A stretch of 64,000 bases of DNA from Nemopilema nomurai (lineage: Eukaryota > Cnidaria > Scyphozoa > Rhizostomeae > Rhizostomatidae). The stretch is taken from positions 186,001 to 250,000 of the forward strand of contig ML133426.1 in the NCBI GenBank assembly GCA_003864495.1, in the 5' to 3' direction. Every line of letters starts with the position of its first letter. The first letter of the stretch is position 1. A program made the position numbers and the translations under genes. The notes under the pieces are model-generated. The model saw only the letters and a program-made list of their open reading frames with translations, was not told the origin of the DNA and ran no database searches. Positions 1 through 12,400 of the stretch are shown here, one piece after another.

Positions 1-1040
1 GCTGCAGATTTTCATGTTTTTAGCAAACGCGTTTGTTTATAACATTGGAATAATTAAAACCCTGTTTGGATTTCATTGCTTTGAAGATAAATGGTATAGG
101 GTGGTGCTGCTCTGACAGTGCGGCCTCATTCATTCCAAAAACAGAAATTAAGGCTGAGAAATTTAGCAAAGCATCAAAGTTCAATCGTGTATGCTATTGA
201 ATGCGAATTTAGTGGGTTATGGCGCAAAATACTATTTCCCAATTTTCATTGAACTATTGGTGAGTGGTGTATCGTCGAAAACCATTTTTTTCAATGGAAA
301 ATACTTTTGATACCATGAATCAGCTTCTATATGTTTCTGCGATTTGAAATATATCATACATTATGGTAATGGCCTCGGTAAATGCCTTGGATTAAATCCA
401 GTTTTCATATATGAATTGCATCTAGATTATTCGAAAAACATGGAGAAAGATAAAAATCTCTTCTGACGTCTCATATCTTCATATTTTATAAAGATATGCG
501 ACACATCAAGAGTGAACTGCTAGTCTTTCAGCAAATTCTTTTCGAAGTTCTAGGCCAGACTGCATATGATGTGCTATGATTTTGAGCTGAGAAAGGCTAT
601 CAAACACACCAGTGCTATTAATGATTAACCCCTTCAATCTAGCACAAAAGAGTCTAAATGAATCAGTAAGGAATACACATTTTGTAGTGGAAAGTAACGA
701 TACTCTCATTTGATTAATCATAATACTTCTGTAATTAAGGCGTCTGCTGTTTCATTTGTCTTTGCAGCATCTAAATTAATTTTGCCAAGCATATTGTAAA
801 TAATCGTCCATATTTTACAACCATAATCCAATGCCGGGTGAGTATTTCAATGCAGCTTGAATAATCTGTTTGTAAGATGCATGTCATCGACATATCTGCA
901 AAATAAGAGGGTGATTGAATGACTGCTTGCCCCATTTTTCTGCACTAATTTTCACATGGTTCCCACCATTGCTCTCATGTCGAATTAAGGATCTGCACTA
1001 GCCCCTAGAAATACAAAATCTGTTAACTTCCCAGCAGAAT
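1..1040. other. No confident gene; weak coding-like stretches on minus strand
   Basis: No complete gene was found. On the minus strand, 506-721 and the part just upstream (about 722-850) each stay open for tens of codons with ordinary amino-acid composition, but in different frames and without a convincing donor/acceptor pair. They could be exons of an unrecognised gene, a decayed gene, or chance. I recognise no family. Confidence 0.3.
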
Positions 1041-1818
1041 TCACGTTGCTTTCATTACTTTGAAACAACGACGCCTCACCCATCGAAACCCTCGGTTTTC
1101 TACGGCACTGAGAAGACTTATGGATATTATTTTAGCACGCGAGAAACAAAGGATCAAATGCTAGTGTAGATAACTGTATTGCAGTATCTGAAAAAAATAT
1201 ACAAAAATTGACTTCGTTATTCAAAATGTGCACATGAAAAAATTTCAATTTTGATACATACCTTAAGTCTTTATTTAATGAGGCATATGCGGTTACAAGG
1301 TAATACGAGATCGACAATGGATAAGATCTGAAATAAAATCAACATTTTCTAGTATTCTATCAAAGCAACTGAACTCAAAGTTACCTTGTCATAGGGCTGT
1401 TAATGTGCGGAAATCTCTTGGAGCACTGTCTCGCTGTTGCTGGTGGTATCAAAGCACCGGCGGTACCCCATCGTGGTGCAGACCCCTTGTCGTTGTACCC
1501 TCTACTCGGCAGTGTTTGACGCAAGGTTGACCACTCTTCACACCTTGTTGCTTGCGAAGACGGGTGCGAATTCGGCTCAACGTTGCGTAGAGAATAGGAA
1601 AATACCGGTGGTTCCACTTGCAGTCTCCATTCTGTCGGAATATCAGCAAGGTTGTTTGGACTCGGGTACAAGAATTTGTGTTTAGGCACGGGCACGGCTG
1701 CAGTGGTTCGGGGTTCCTTTGGATTATACCTTCTTACCACCCAGACAACCTCATTACTATTTGGAAAAACATTTCTTGAGTAGCCGTAGCTCAGTGCACC
1801 TAAACTTCCAGCCGCCAT
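1041..1818 (-). CDS. Unidentified three-exon protein, about 188 aa
   Basis: I do not recognise this protein. The ATG at 1818 is preceded directly by an in-frame TAA (TAA AGC ATG). Exons: 1818-1385 (donor ACAAG|GTAACT), 1327-1262 (acceptor TTTCAG, donor TTAAG|GTATGT) and 1107-1041 (acceptor TTCTCAG, stop TGA). Both introns are phase 2 and the exon lengths (434, 66, 67) sum to 567, a multiple of three, which supports the joins. The first exon encodes 144 residues rich in Pro, Arg, Tyr and Ser (a YNPKEPRTTAAVPVPKH stretch, several PSP and PP pairs), with no signal peptide or membrane segment visible. Such short basic Tyr/Pro-rich proteins are common among ciliary microtubule-associated proteins, but that is only a compositional hint. 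The short last two exons are less certain than the first. The gene diverges from FKBP2, about 1 kb away. Confidence 0.5.
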
Positions 1819-2848
1819 GCTTTATTTATAAACAAATTGCTGAAGAATGGATTCCTTCCGCCATATTCTTTTCAAGGAATTGCGGCTCTCGTCGCCATGG
1901 ACACTGCAACCAGCAAATGAGTTAGAGGCTAGAGCCTAGTGCCCTAAACTGAGGGGAATCACCATTTCGAGAGGATACCACAAGCGTGATGAATTTTTAC
2001 CTATGAATTATAGGATAAATCCAGTACAAGAAATGTGAATATAAGCTAAAATTCATTCAACCGTTGCATCGCTACTCGAAAGCCTTCACTAAATTCTTAT
2101 TAGTCAAACGTTAGACTAAGCTGGAAGCTTCTGTAAAACTAGGTAACACTGCATCATTCCCGGTATTGTACAATCACAGCATTGAAAAGCATCCATTAAA
2201 AATTAAAAGAATTAAGATGATGAGAATGAATATCAACGCGAAAGATATACTCCTCAGGTAGATGGGAGAATAAGAGAGTGTGTTGATTTCTCCCACTGTA
2301 ACATTAACATTTTTAACGAGGGTCCAGGGAGCATTAAATTTCTTATCAGAAGACAAAAACATTTTCCCTGCTCTTGAAAAAGCTAGACCTTTTGCTGAGA
2401 GGATCGTGCAGATTAATTGCACAAGCTACAATGTAATTAAATAAAATATGTAACTGTTATGATTGTTATAATGTGGCCAACCAGTTAACGTATCTTGCTC
2501 TATAGTCAACCTATAAACGACAAATGTGCATTCTTCCCCACTCTCTCCCTCTATGCTGACTGAACCTACCGGTTATCTTAAAATACAAATGGCCTCGGAT
2601 GAAAATTGGGTTTTTTTGTAGGGGTATCTCAAGATACACGCCACCTTTTTTAACTATATGGATCACTTTCTTTCATTAAAAACGGACAAATTTTACTTCT
2701 CCATTTTTCAACTCGACTTTCTTGCTTTCTTCGCACTCTTCATAAACCTGCCTCGAAAATAGTTCCCAAGCTTCCCCTGTGAACGAGGTAACTTCAATAG
2801 GTCCCTTGCATTGAAGCACTAGGTCATTGTGGAGTGAATAAATTCAAG
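1819..2848. promoter_or_regulatory. Divergent intergenic region between the unknown gene and FKBP2
   Basis: About 1.03 kb separates the minus-strand ATG at 1818 from the plus-strand FKBP2 ATG at 2849, so promoters for both should lie here. I see no clear TATA box at either gene. A minus-strand open frame at 2174-2422 ends in a hydrophobic run but has no other sign of being a gene. Confidence 0.4.
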
Positions 2849-5800
2849 ATGAATCGCCTCCAGTTCACTTTATTTGCTGCCTTTCTAGCTGTAACAGTAA
2901 TCACATTCGTCGAATGTGAGCAAAAGAAGCTTCAGATTGGTGTCAAGAAGAAGGTAGAAAATTGTTCAAGGCGGTCAAGGAAAGGAGATATGCTTCATAT
3001 GCATTACACGGTAATGGTTTGAAATGGCAATGAAGCCGACACGGTTTTTTGTTTTCAAAATATTCACATAATACATACTTATATCAAAATTTTAAAAGCT
3101 GCAGTGGATATATTTGAATGCTGTCGATGGTGAAACTTAAGAATCGGGATTCTACAAAAACAGTTTGCCTTTCAGAAGTGTAGAATCCTGATTCTTATAA
3201 GCTTAAATTTTGCCACTCTTCCTAACAAGTATTGTTCTTGGTTTCATCTAAATAGCGAACTATTTGTGTAATGGCCGGTTTCCATGCAAACAGTTGAAGG
3301 TATATACTTTTGTTTGAGTCAAATTGTATCACATATTTTGTGAAGTAAGTAGTTGTGAATCTGAAGAGCTTAGATAAATTTGATATATGATTTACACAAT
3401 TTTTAACCATCATCTATATATCGTTTTTATAAGGTACGGTAACATTGGAAATATACTTAGCTCTGAAATGGCTATGACTACAATGGATACACAAATCCTG
3501 TTATGTTACTGCTTGTAATCTTGGGCTCAACCTCTATGTGCTACTCTTTTTTTAGCACTGACCTTTAGTAACTCTCTGCAGCTTTCATTGTGGTACCAGT
3601 ATCACAATGGTTATTATTGTGATAATATGCAATGTGTGAATGACCTTGGCTTGATGTCATTCTCATCAACACTTTCTAAGAAATAAAATCTTTCACTGAT
3701 AGTATTACCTTTGGACAAACCTTTTAACAAATTCTTTACCTTTTTGATAAAATCACAACATCTTTTAGCAGTGTGTTAATTTTGCTACTCAATTCTTTTC
3801 CTTGGTTAGTTTAATTTTCCAAATATATTTTTTTCATTTTTGTCAGCTGTAGGGCATTTCCATGAAAAAAACATCAAAAATTGAAATTTTTTTTTCTTTG
3901 AATTCTGTTGAATAATTTTACAGCTGACAGTTTACAGTTTTCCGCTAATTTTACAGTTTACAAAACATAATAACAACATCATATATATTTGTTTGCATCA
4001 AAGGCTGATTAACATTGTAGATAACTAGAAAAAATGTAGGAATGATATTTGTTTTTTCCAGGGAAAGTTGGAAAGTGGCTCAGAATTTGATAGCAGTATA
4101 CCACGGGGAGAGCCATTTGTTTTCACTCTAGGAGCTGGACAAGTCATCAAAGGTTTATCTTTGTTTCAAAACCTGCAAAAGCATACTGTCGCTTCAGTAA
4201 CATTTTCTGTAATCTACAGTTGTCATCTTATTTCTTCCAAAAAATCCAAATTGCAATTGCTCTTGTATAACATCATTAGGTTGTGAGCAGTAATTATGTT
4301 TGTGTATTCACCCGTTGCATAACAACATTTTATAGTTAAGCTAATGTTAATACAGTCTCATTATATTTTCTTACTATTTTGCGAAATATTGCATAGATGC
4401 AGTTTCAAATCAACCACCTGAAGGAAATTTGCCAAGGCCTTTATTTTTGAAGTCATGTAGTTCAGGAAGCCATAAGTTTTTGATCATTTTATTGAACAGT
4501 GGACAGCATGCAAAAAATGCAAAATTAATTTGCCCTGTAAACGGATTAAATAAAGTTGTATAACTATGTAAACTTAACCCTCTTTAGGTTTTAGAAATGC
4601 CTACCTTATTGTTTAAATTAGGACATTCCTGTAATTGTAATTGGTGACTAAAGTGCTCATTGCTAATAAATGTTTTATGCATGAACTGTATTTTCAAAGA
4701 TCTTTTGTTATTGTTTTGTTTTCATGTGCATTTCTTGCTTATTACTTCAACTTTACATAGCAGAAGGCTTTTCAATTGATGTGAATATGTTCTGTATACA
4801 CATAGCATTTACAAAGATATTTTATTATATCTTTTTCTTCCAGGTTGGGATCAAGGGTTGCTCAAGTATGTTCTATTCTAATTCCAAATTTGATCAAGTA
4901 TTTATTTTTATAGTTTTGTTAATGAATTTAGATTGAAAATTAGGAGCTCCTTTATCTGGAGGTTTTGCAGGCTTATGTTTTAGGCGAAAAACATGTTATT
5001 TTTGTTTGCACAACTGCCTGTACTATAAAAACTTTTTAAGGCTTTCTAGACAATGATTTATGTTCACCAAAAACTGGTCCAGTCCTTGAACTTATTGAAT
5101 TTTGCAAGTGAATCTCACATATACTTTTGGATTAATATGTCTCCGAAAGCTACCAGTAACCTTACAGTTAACATGATTGAATTTATCTTAATGGCCTCTC
5201 TCTTCTGGCAGTGGTTGGGTCTGCTTCTACATATGAAAAATTCGTGAAAATACGGTTTAGAAAGGTGTCAGTATATGCATCATTAGGTATATCAACCAAA
5301 TAAAACTCACAGATTAATTCAAGTAATACTCTGCAGACACTAGGCATTCCATCTTGAAATAAAATCCTTTTTCCAACATTTATTTAAATTTTTTATATGA
5401 TTCAATTGTAGAAGTTAATGTAATTTATCTTGCTGTTCTTGTGATTGTTAGAATGAATTCTTTTTTCAGCATGTGTGAAGGAGAAAAGCGGAAGCTGGTC
5501 ATACCATCAGAGTTGGGATATGGTAGCCATGGTGCACCACCAAAAATTCCAGGTAAATTCACATTACTTTTGTGAAGTATTCCAAGCTGATTGAAACTTT
5601 TACTTGTGATAAGTTGCATCTATTTAGGAAAAGTGTTGGCCACCTCAAATAAAGGTAAATTGTCTGAGTAAGAAAACATTTGATTAGGAATTGATGCCAT
5701 TTTCAGTCTAACAGAGACAACAACTGTCAACCGTAAACAACTCCTGGAATTTTTAAATGCATTGCACCATGATAATTCTTTTAATTGCAATTGTTCTTGA

Positions 5801-6381
5801 CTGGTTTTCAAATATAACTATGTTTCGGATTTCAGAAACTTAACTCCATACCTCACCATTTTGACATATATTTCAGATTGTTACTTTTTCAATCTACGCA
5901 TTTATTAGAATACAATGTTAAGCAAATGCCAAGATTATGTGACTAGATCGAAATCAGACTATTAGAATAAAAGAGAACAGTCAAGTCACAATAAGCAGTT
6001 ATTTGGTAGCAGATGCTGTGTCATGAATTTTTAAAGTGCAGCTTGAGAGTTCACAAACAAGAAACCCTGATATGGTAGAAAAAGGTTTTCCAGCCCCTTT
6101 GTTTGTAAAATGACTGTGCGTAATCCAGCACCTCCAAGACAAATATAACGAGTATGTGTATTTTAGGTGGAAACCAAAAGAGAATGTGGGAATCTCTTTC
6201 TTATGATATTATCTGTGACATAATTGCGGATTTATTCCATCTAAATTTCAGCATAGATTTTTATTTATAAATTGCCACGAGACATCTATGCTGAGAAATT
6301 GACACTTCTGTTGTTTTAGGTGGTGCAACATTGATTTTTGAAGTGGAACTCATCAAGATTGAGAGAAAAGCAGAACTCTAA
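2849..6381 (+). CDS. FKBP2: FKBP2-like ER peptidyl-prolyl cis-trans isomerase
   Basis: FK506-binding prolyl isomerase of the secretory pathway, predicted 139 aa (human FKBP2 is 142). Exons: 2849-3010, 4062-4152, 4844-4865, 5470-5552 and 6320-6381; all have GT/AG ends, the phases agree (0,1,2,1), and the total of 420 nt ends in TAA. Residues 1-23 form a signal peptide (hydrophobic [13 protein letters not shown] run). The FKBP domain shows [72 protein letters not shown], carrying the expected pocket residues (Y, F, D, V-I, W, Y, F). The C-terminus is KAEL, comparable to the RTEL end of vertebrate FKBP2 and to KDEL-like ER retention signals. The ATG at 2849 is chosen because it begins the signal peptide; an in-frame GTG at 2834 is not a plausible start. 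Exon 3 is only 22 nt. An AATAAA follows the stop by 39 bp. Confidence 0.96.
3138..3197 (+). repeat. 19-bp inverted repeat (hairpin) in FKBP2 intron 1
   Basis: Arms 3138-3156 and 3179-3197 are reverse complements at 18 of 19 positions, and the one mismatch becomes a G-U pair in the plus-strand transcript. The loop is 22 nt. Beyond a 2-nt bulge, CTT at 3136-3138 can pair with AAG at 3199-3201. Could be a small palindromic repeat or a hairpin RNA; not assigned to a family. Confidence 0.6.
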
Positions 6382-6419
6382 TGATCATTTGTTATATCAT
6401 TGTTGTAGTTGTTTGAAGA

Positions 6420-6425
6420 AATAAA
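6420..6425 (+). terminator. FKBP2 polyadenylation signal AATAAA
   Basis: Canonical AATAAA 39 bp after the FKBP2 stop codon, followed by a T-rich, TG-containing stretch (6430-6460). A very short 3'UTR of about 60 nt is predicted. Confidence 0.75.
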
Positions 6426-9400
6426 ATTTATCTAATTTTGGTCATGTTTTTTCTGTGATCCACATCTGTGCAGATTTGGAGATTTGCTTGAACCAGCAAG
6501 TATTTAGCTAACACTCTCTGATGCAAGGTTAGTAAGTGGCATAAAATGTTCAGGCTTCTGTTAATCTGAATTTGGTCATCTTTTAAGAATTTCTAAAGCT
6601 GGATCCGAGTGAACTAGTTTTCTTTTTATTTAACCAGCAATTTGTCAACTACTTCACTTTGCCTTAATGTTTAAATGTCCTTTGCACCTGCTGTTTCACA
6701 TGCTAACGCTCTCTGTAGCAAGTAAATCCTCTTTTGTTTCTATTTATGGGAAGAACTGTTAAAATTCTACTTGATTAACATCTAAAGTTGTTCGCTGAGC
6801 TTCAACTATACGGAGCCATCTGCTTAAACATCTGTTGTTTTTTGCATGTTGTTTGCTTGTGACACGATTCTTTCGCTGTCCTTTCTTTGCGATTCCCGTC
6901 TCGTATAGCTCTCAGAACGCCTTCCCAGAACCAAGTTTTACTATTGTCATATCGTCTAAGCTAAGGCGCAGCTCCCGACCTATTAAGGAAGCCCACCCTC
7001 CGACTCTTTTCGTTATTTAATTTGGATTCGATAATTTCGTGGAATGTTTAAATGTCTCGTATGACCTGCTAGCGTCCTCTGGCGAATCAACACACCAAAT
7101 CAAGCATGAATGTTTTTCGTGGTTTGAATCAAATAGACTTTTCATAAGCCACTTGTTGAAGTTGGATTATGAACACTGATGTGTCAAAGATCTTTTCCTT
7201 AAGTTCATTTATTTATTCGCGAATGAGATGTTTTGAGGATCAAAAGGGTTTAGGAAGTACCTGATTTCACTTATTTCATTGCAGAATTCATTCCATTTTT
7301 AATTTGGAGACTCTATTAGTTGTTATGGTGAATTGGCGTCTCTCTTACTACCCAATATTCTTAAGAAGCAAGGACGTGCTACACTTTTATTACTATCCAT
7401 CTTCTATAATAAACATAATTTCATTGCCGTTCACTCCCTAAAATAGTTTCGAACCGAGCAGTGGAAGCCCATTAAAGTAGCGTGCACAAGGTCGCCACAG
7501 AGACATCGTATGCTACTATCCACATCTAGTTCATGCCTTTTCCACGATTTTCTCTGATCAACTTCCAACTAGTATTCTCTTTAAAAGCGCTATGTTTAAC
7601 TGGTTTGCTACAGGTCTGTTACGCAAAATGTTTTAGTTTGAAATCCTTTCTGCATTTGTTTTTTGAACTCGTTCTTGTTCTTTGAAAACTGCCTTTTTCT
7701 AAAAGCACCTTATATTCGTATATACTGTTCCATTTGTGGTTTTTATCGCAGTTTCATCTATTACTGCACTTATATTATGGCAAGCTTAAAATTTTGTTTA
7801 AACTGTTAAAAGACTTGATAATCAAAATCTCTTTAAAAGTCCGTTGAATATCATCCTTCTTTTGGATTTTGACTGTTTTCAAATTACCTTTTTCTAACTT
7901 TAAGGTATTCGCAATCGCTATAGTCAAAAAGCACGTGCTTATCTCAAATTATTCACGGCAAAAGTTCGTTATAATGAAATATTGGCGCAGCCTGGCAATC
8001 GAATGAAGGCATAACCAGCTGATAAGCTGCCAGCTTTTTGCGTACACATTCGTCACTGTAGAGATTTCATGCTGTTTTGCATCCTACCTATTGGTTCAAT
8101 TTTGTCTTCCTTTTCTCAGTAGACGTCATCTCATTTTTTGAGAGTCTCAGGAATGGCCTAATTTTCAAGCTACTTATGTCTGCTTGTGCTGCCTTCGTCT
8201 TTTTGCGCTGTCTCTGCTCGTTCGCCCTACCCTAGCCATACCCTTACTTTTTACTTTTACGAGTAAAGGTCGCTCTCACATAGACTTGTCACGAGTTTCT
8301 CTCGCGGAAAAAAACGGAAGAAGGAACAGACAAGCGAGAGAGACTTGTCCAGCCAAACGCTTGCCTGTTTAAGTTGCTCATGCATTGCTTGTGAGCAGTT
8401 GCATTATCTAATTTAACCAGTTCTAGTCACTAGTCACCCCGATGCTTCCTCTTTCACTGAAGAAAGAGCACGTTGTACCACACGCGCGTAGATACAACCA
8501 CATTTTAATAATCAACCCAAGGTGAGTTTATTTGTCTGGCGAGAAACAAATTTAGGCCATTGTGACATTGGTATCCACACAGGTAAACACTTAGGTCACG
8601 TGATGGTCATGTGTTTTCTTAATAGCAAGAGTGTGGAATGTTTCAATTAGGAAATGTGCAAAGTAACTTGATTTCATTTGCGACCATATCGTTAACCACA
8701 TAGACAGTATGTCTCGTCCTCGACTCCTTAACGATATTAGCTAACCAGTAAAACCAAAGCCTTTTGATAGATTATGTTGCTTTCCGTTCATGATTTATCT
8801 AGAGCCCTCCTCATTTGTTTGTACTGTATCAATTTTTCGCCACAAATCAAAATCACTTAGGTTCATCAAGATTACTCTTCGCCATTTACAAATAATACGC
8901 TTTTGATTGATTACACTATTAACTTATTAAGGCATCTCTTTTGTGCCAGAATCATAGGCTATGCAGAGAGCAAAAAGGCAAGCTACGTGTGTTCGCCATG
9001 TATTGATCATTCTGCTCTTAATGGGGCAAATCTAATGCAATTTTCTTTCCAGTTTTAGCTTCTTGGGTCAAACAGAAAGTGTGTGTGCTTTACTTTGTTT
9101 GATTGTCCTGGTTGCTAGGTGCAAGAACGAAGGCCGCTACTCCTTGTTAACCCGAAGTATCGCACCAAGTTTGTTTTGCAACAAGAAAATGCCAAATGAA
9201 ATCTGTCGCTTGTAATGAAATCTTCCAGACCCGATGTTTATTTTGCTTGAACCACCGCTATGCAAAACAATTTCCACTCTCGCGGGAAAATATCATTTGA
9301 CCTCATGTTGCGATCATCTGACTGCATCGTTTTTCTGTTGAAACAAATACAGTCCATCTTGCGTGCATCAGACCGAGGCCAGTAGGGCTTGCAAGTGCGA

Positions 9401-12400
9401 GGCTCTTCAGTGTCCGGGCTAATCATTCAATCTCAGGCCCATTAGAAAAATTCTTTTGAATAATCGCAAGACGGGTTTAAATGCGAAAAAGCTGGATTTT
9501 CCGTACTTTACGTTTTCACGAACATCCAATTGTAAACTCCGAACAGTGGTGCACTTGTTCAGGTGACATTGGCACTTCGCCGAAGTGTTGCGACACGATA
9601 TATCTGCGCTGCCCTGATTTGGACATACTTGGAGCTTGTCGGTGACATGGTTCAGAATGTGACAGAAAAGGATTGAAGATCGCGAGAGATCGCAAGTTGG
9701 CGCTTAGAGACATCCCTGCATCTGTGATGAATATGCAGAGTTGCAATTTGGATTATGACCTTGATTTACACAATCATCTTTGTGGTAGTCTCCTTAAGAA
9801 TCGGAAAAACTAGCTAATGTTCCATCTCTTTTATATGTTCCATCACTATGTGATATTTTGTTAACATTGCGAGAGTAGGAATCACAGATGCGACATTGCT
9901 GTGGATCATAGAGTGTTTGCAAATAATTTAAGGTCTAACGAAGCTGACAAGAATGATTCTATCTAAAGCATTTATAGTATCAAGGGACTGGGGCAACAGA
10001 AGCCTCTTTCAGAACCGTCACAGAACGGTGCTAGGTGCCTTGGTTTTCGGTGCTGACTGAAATTAGCTGTATTTTTAACATGTTAGTTGCCTCCGATGGT
10101 AGCGAAATGTGTATGTTTGTGAATAGTCAATCCTCTTCCATGAAGACTGCGATGTTTGTAGTCTATTAGCAGTAGATTATTGCATGCCTTATTCGTATCC
10201 CCATCTAGTTTCTATTTTAGATCCAACGTTTAGTTTTAGCGTCCCCCAGGGCGGCATTTAGGACTGTCGGGGCTCTGGGCCCAATTTCGATTGAGGTCCC
10301 TTAAAGAATACCAACAAAATTTTGTCATGCTACTCAATTCATCAACACCATTTGATATAGGTTTTCAAAACGTTGCTCGGGGCTCCCTAAAGTTAAAAAC
10401 CTTAGGGGGCCCCTGGGCCCGGTCCTAGTAGGCCAATGGTTAATTGCGTCACTGATGTCCCCTTCTAAAGTTGGTTGAAGGCATCACGTTCATGTAAGCT
10501 CAATCACTTCTGCAAACCAACCTCAAGTCTCTGTGTTTTCACCACGCGGACGCACTAGCTAGCCATAAATATATGTTTACAAAGTTGAATTATGTGGCCA
10601 GCGTGCTTGCCTTGCAGATAAGCGACTATGGCACTTCCTTAGATGGTTATCTGGGAGACAGGAGCAAGGCGCTTGCTGTTATTGATGCGGATCTGCTGGT
10701 GCTGCATCGCTAAGCCGCCGGATTACCTCTTGAACGCATGCAGCTACCTAATTCCATGCTGGTTTCCGGCATTCTGTCTTCCACATGTGAATCGCTGATA
10801 ATTGGCTTTCTATTATCTAGCCTTTTTATTTCGAGTTACGCAAAAAATAACAATTATTAAATGCCTCTAAGGCAGTCTGTTAGATTGCTTTGGTGTCGTC
10901 TGTGAAGGGAACATGCTGTCACTCGTTTCTTATCGCAGGTTTAATGCAAACTGCCTTATGATTTGCAGCTCTCACAAATGTCTGTAGATTGCACAGCTCT
11001 GCTCATACTATAATCTCGGTGGTTTGGACATTCTAACCTTAGGCCACAATTCACTTCATTCTACATCTCTTCATGGTATTTAAAACTCTTGACTAATTGG
11101 CAAAAGGTGCCATGTTTGGTTCTTCTTTTTGTACTGTCCTTGTGGTTTCTCTCTCTAATCAACTCTGATGTTAATGTCATACCCTTGGTGTTAATCATTT
11201 GTCACTGTTAGGTCTCTCCATCTTGCAGCATTCACAATTTTCACTTGCGAGTTGATTCTGAGTGCTTGTAAACCCTGTCTACAGGATGCTGCCGTTGTAA
11301 CCATTGGGTACAAGAATATCCCGTATATGCACAAATATGCAGGGAACCTCTTTAGCTTATGATTTAACAAATGTCGCAAAATGACCAGAGTGCTACATGA
11401 TTTTCTCACAGCTTGCGAGACACATAGCTCATTCTCAAATGTGCACCTTTATTTATTGTTGGGTATTTTCAATGACAAAAAGGCCAAAAGCATCACAGGA
11501 GAATGGCGGTCTTCTCTCTCAGCAATGTCATCCTCCCCTTCAAGACGGCAGTATTCGATCAACTTACGTTCATAGGCGTTGTTTGATGTGTTCATGCAAT
11601 ATTGATATTTAATGCCAGTTTATTCCGCTAAACATACAGTTTAATTTGTCATGTTTTCAGTTCCTGAATAATTCTAACTAGACATTTAATGGCCTGAAAG
11701 GAGAATGATTTTCACTTCGTTTTGCGTCACGTTGACAAACGAAGCACTTCATGATTTACAACCAAACTTTTGAACTCATCAGAAAAAACAAGTCCGATTG
11801 GATTAGTGAATTTGTGTCATCAATTTAAACCAATACTCTAGTGGTATCTCGAAAATCTAAAGTGTTTAATCTTCAGGCCAAATTCCAATTCAATTACTAT
11901 CAATGGATTTATTCTTTCAAAGTACAACTTAAATTATCTCGGTCTGTCCGCTTTAAGTAAATTAATAAAATTAAATAAGGAAATTAAAAGGTGAATTTGC
12001 ATTCAAACAGGATTAAATATACAGTTTGTAGTGTCGTGATTTCCAGAATCTACTAACGCGAAATTCTGCTTTTGATATATTACGTATAAGCCATCTTAAA
12101 TTGGCCTCCGCTTCATTTGCCTTCATAATTGATCGGGCTCTTCTTCCTCTTAGCTATGGACAGAGTAAATCTTTCCACATTAATTAGTGATGTGAAGAAC
12201 TTTGTTAAAGCTTCTGTTATCGTATGAATCAATAGTTAAATTATTAAGGCAGTTTCAGACACTCATCCAGCTTAAACAGCTAAAAGCATCTTTTCTCTTT
12301 CACATTTCCGTCTTTGCTCGTAACATATTATTCATATTTTCCATAAGCATTGTGTTCTATGATGTTGGGAGAGTCCCATCAAGTAGAAAAATTGTGCAGA

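Noticed and set aside
2174..2422. 82-codon minus-strand ORF with hydrophobic end
   Set aside because: No recognisable family, no supporting splice sites, AT-rich hydrophobic composition expected by chance.
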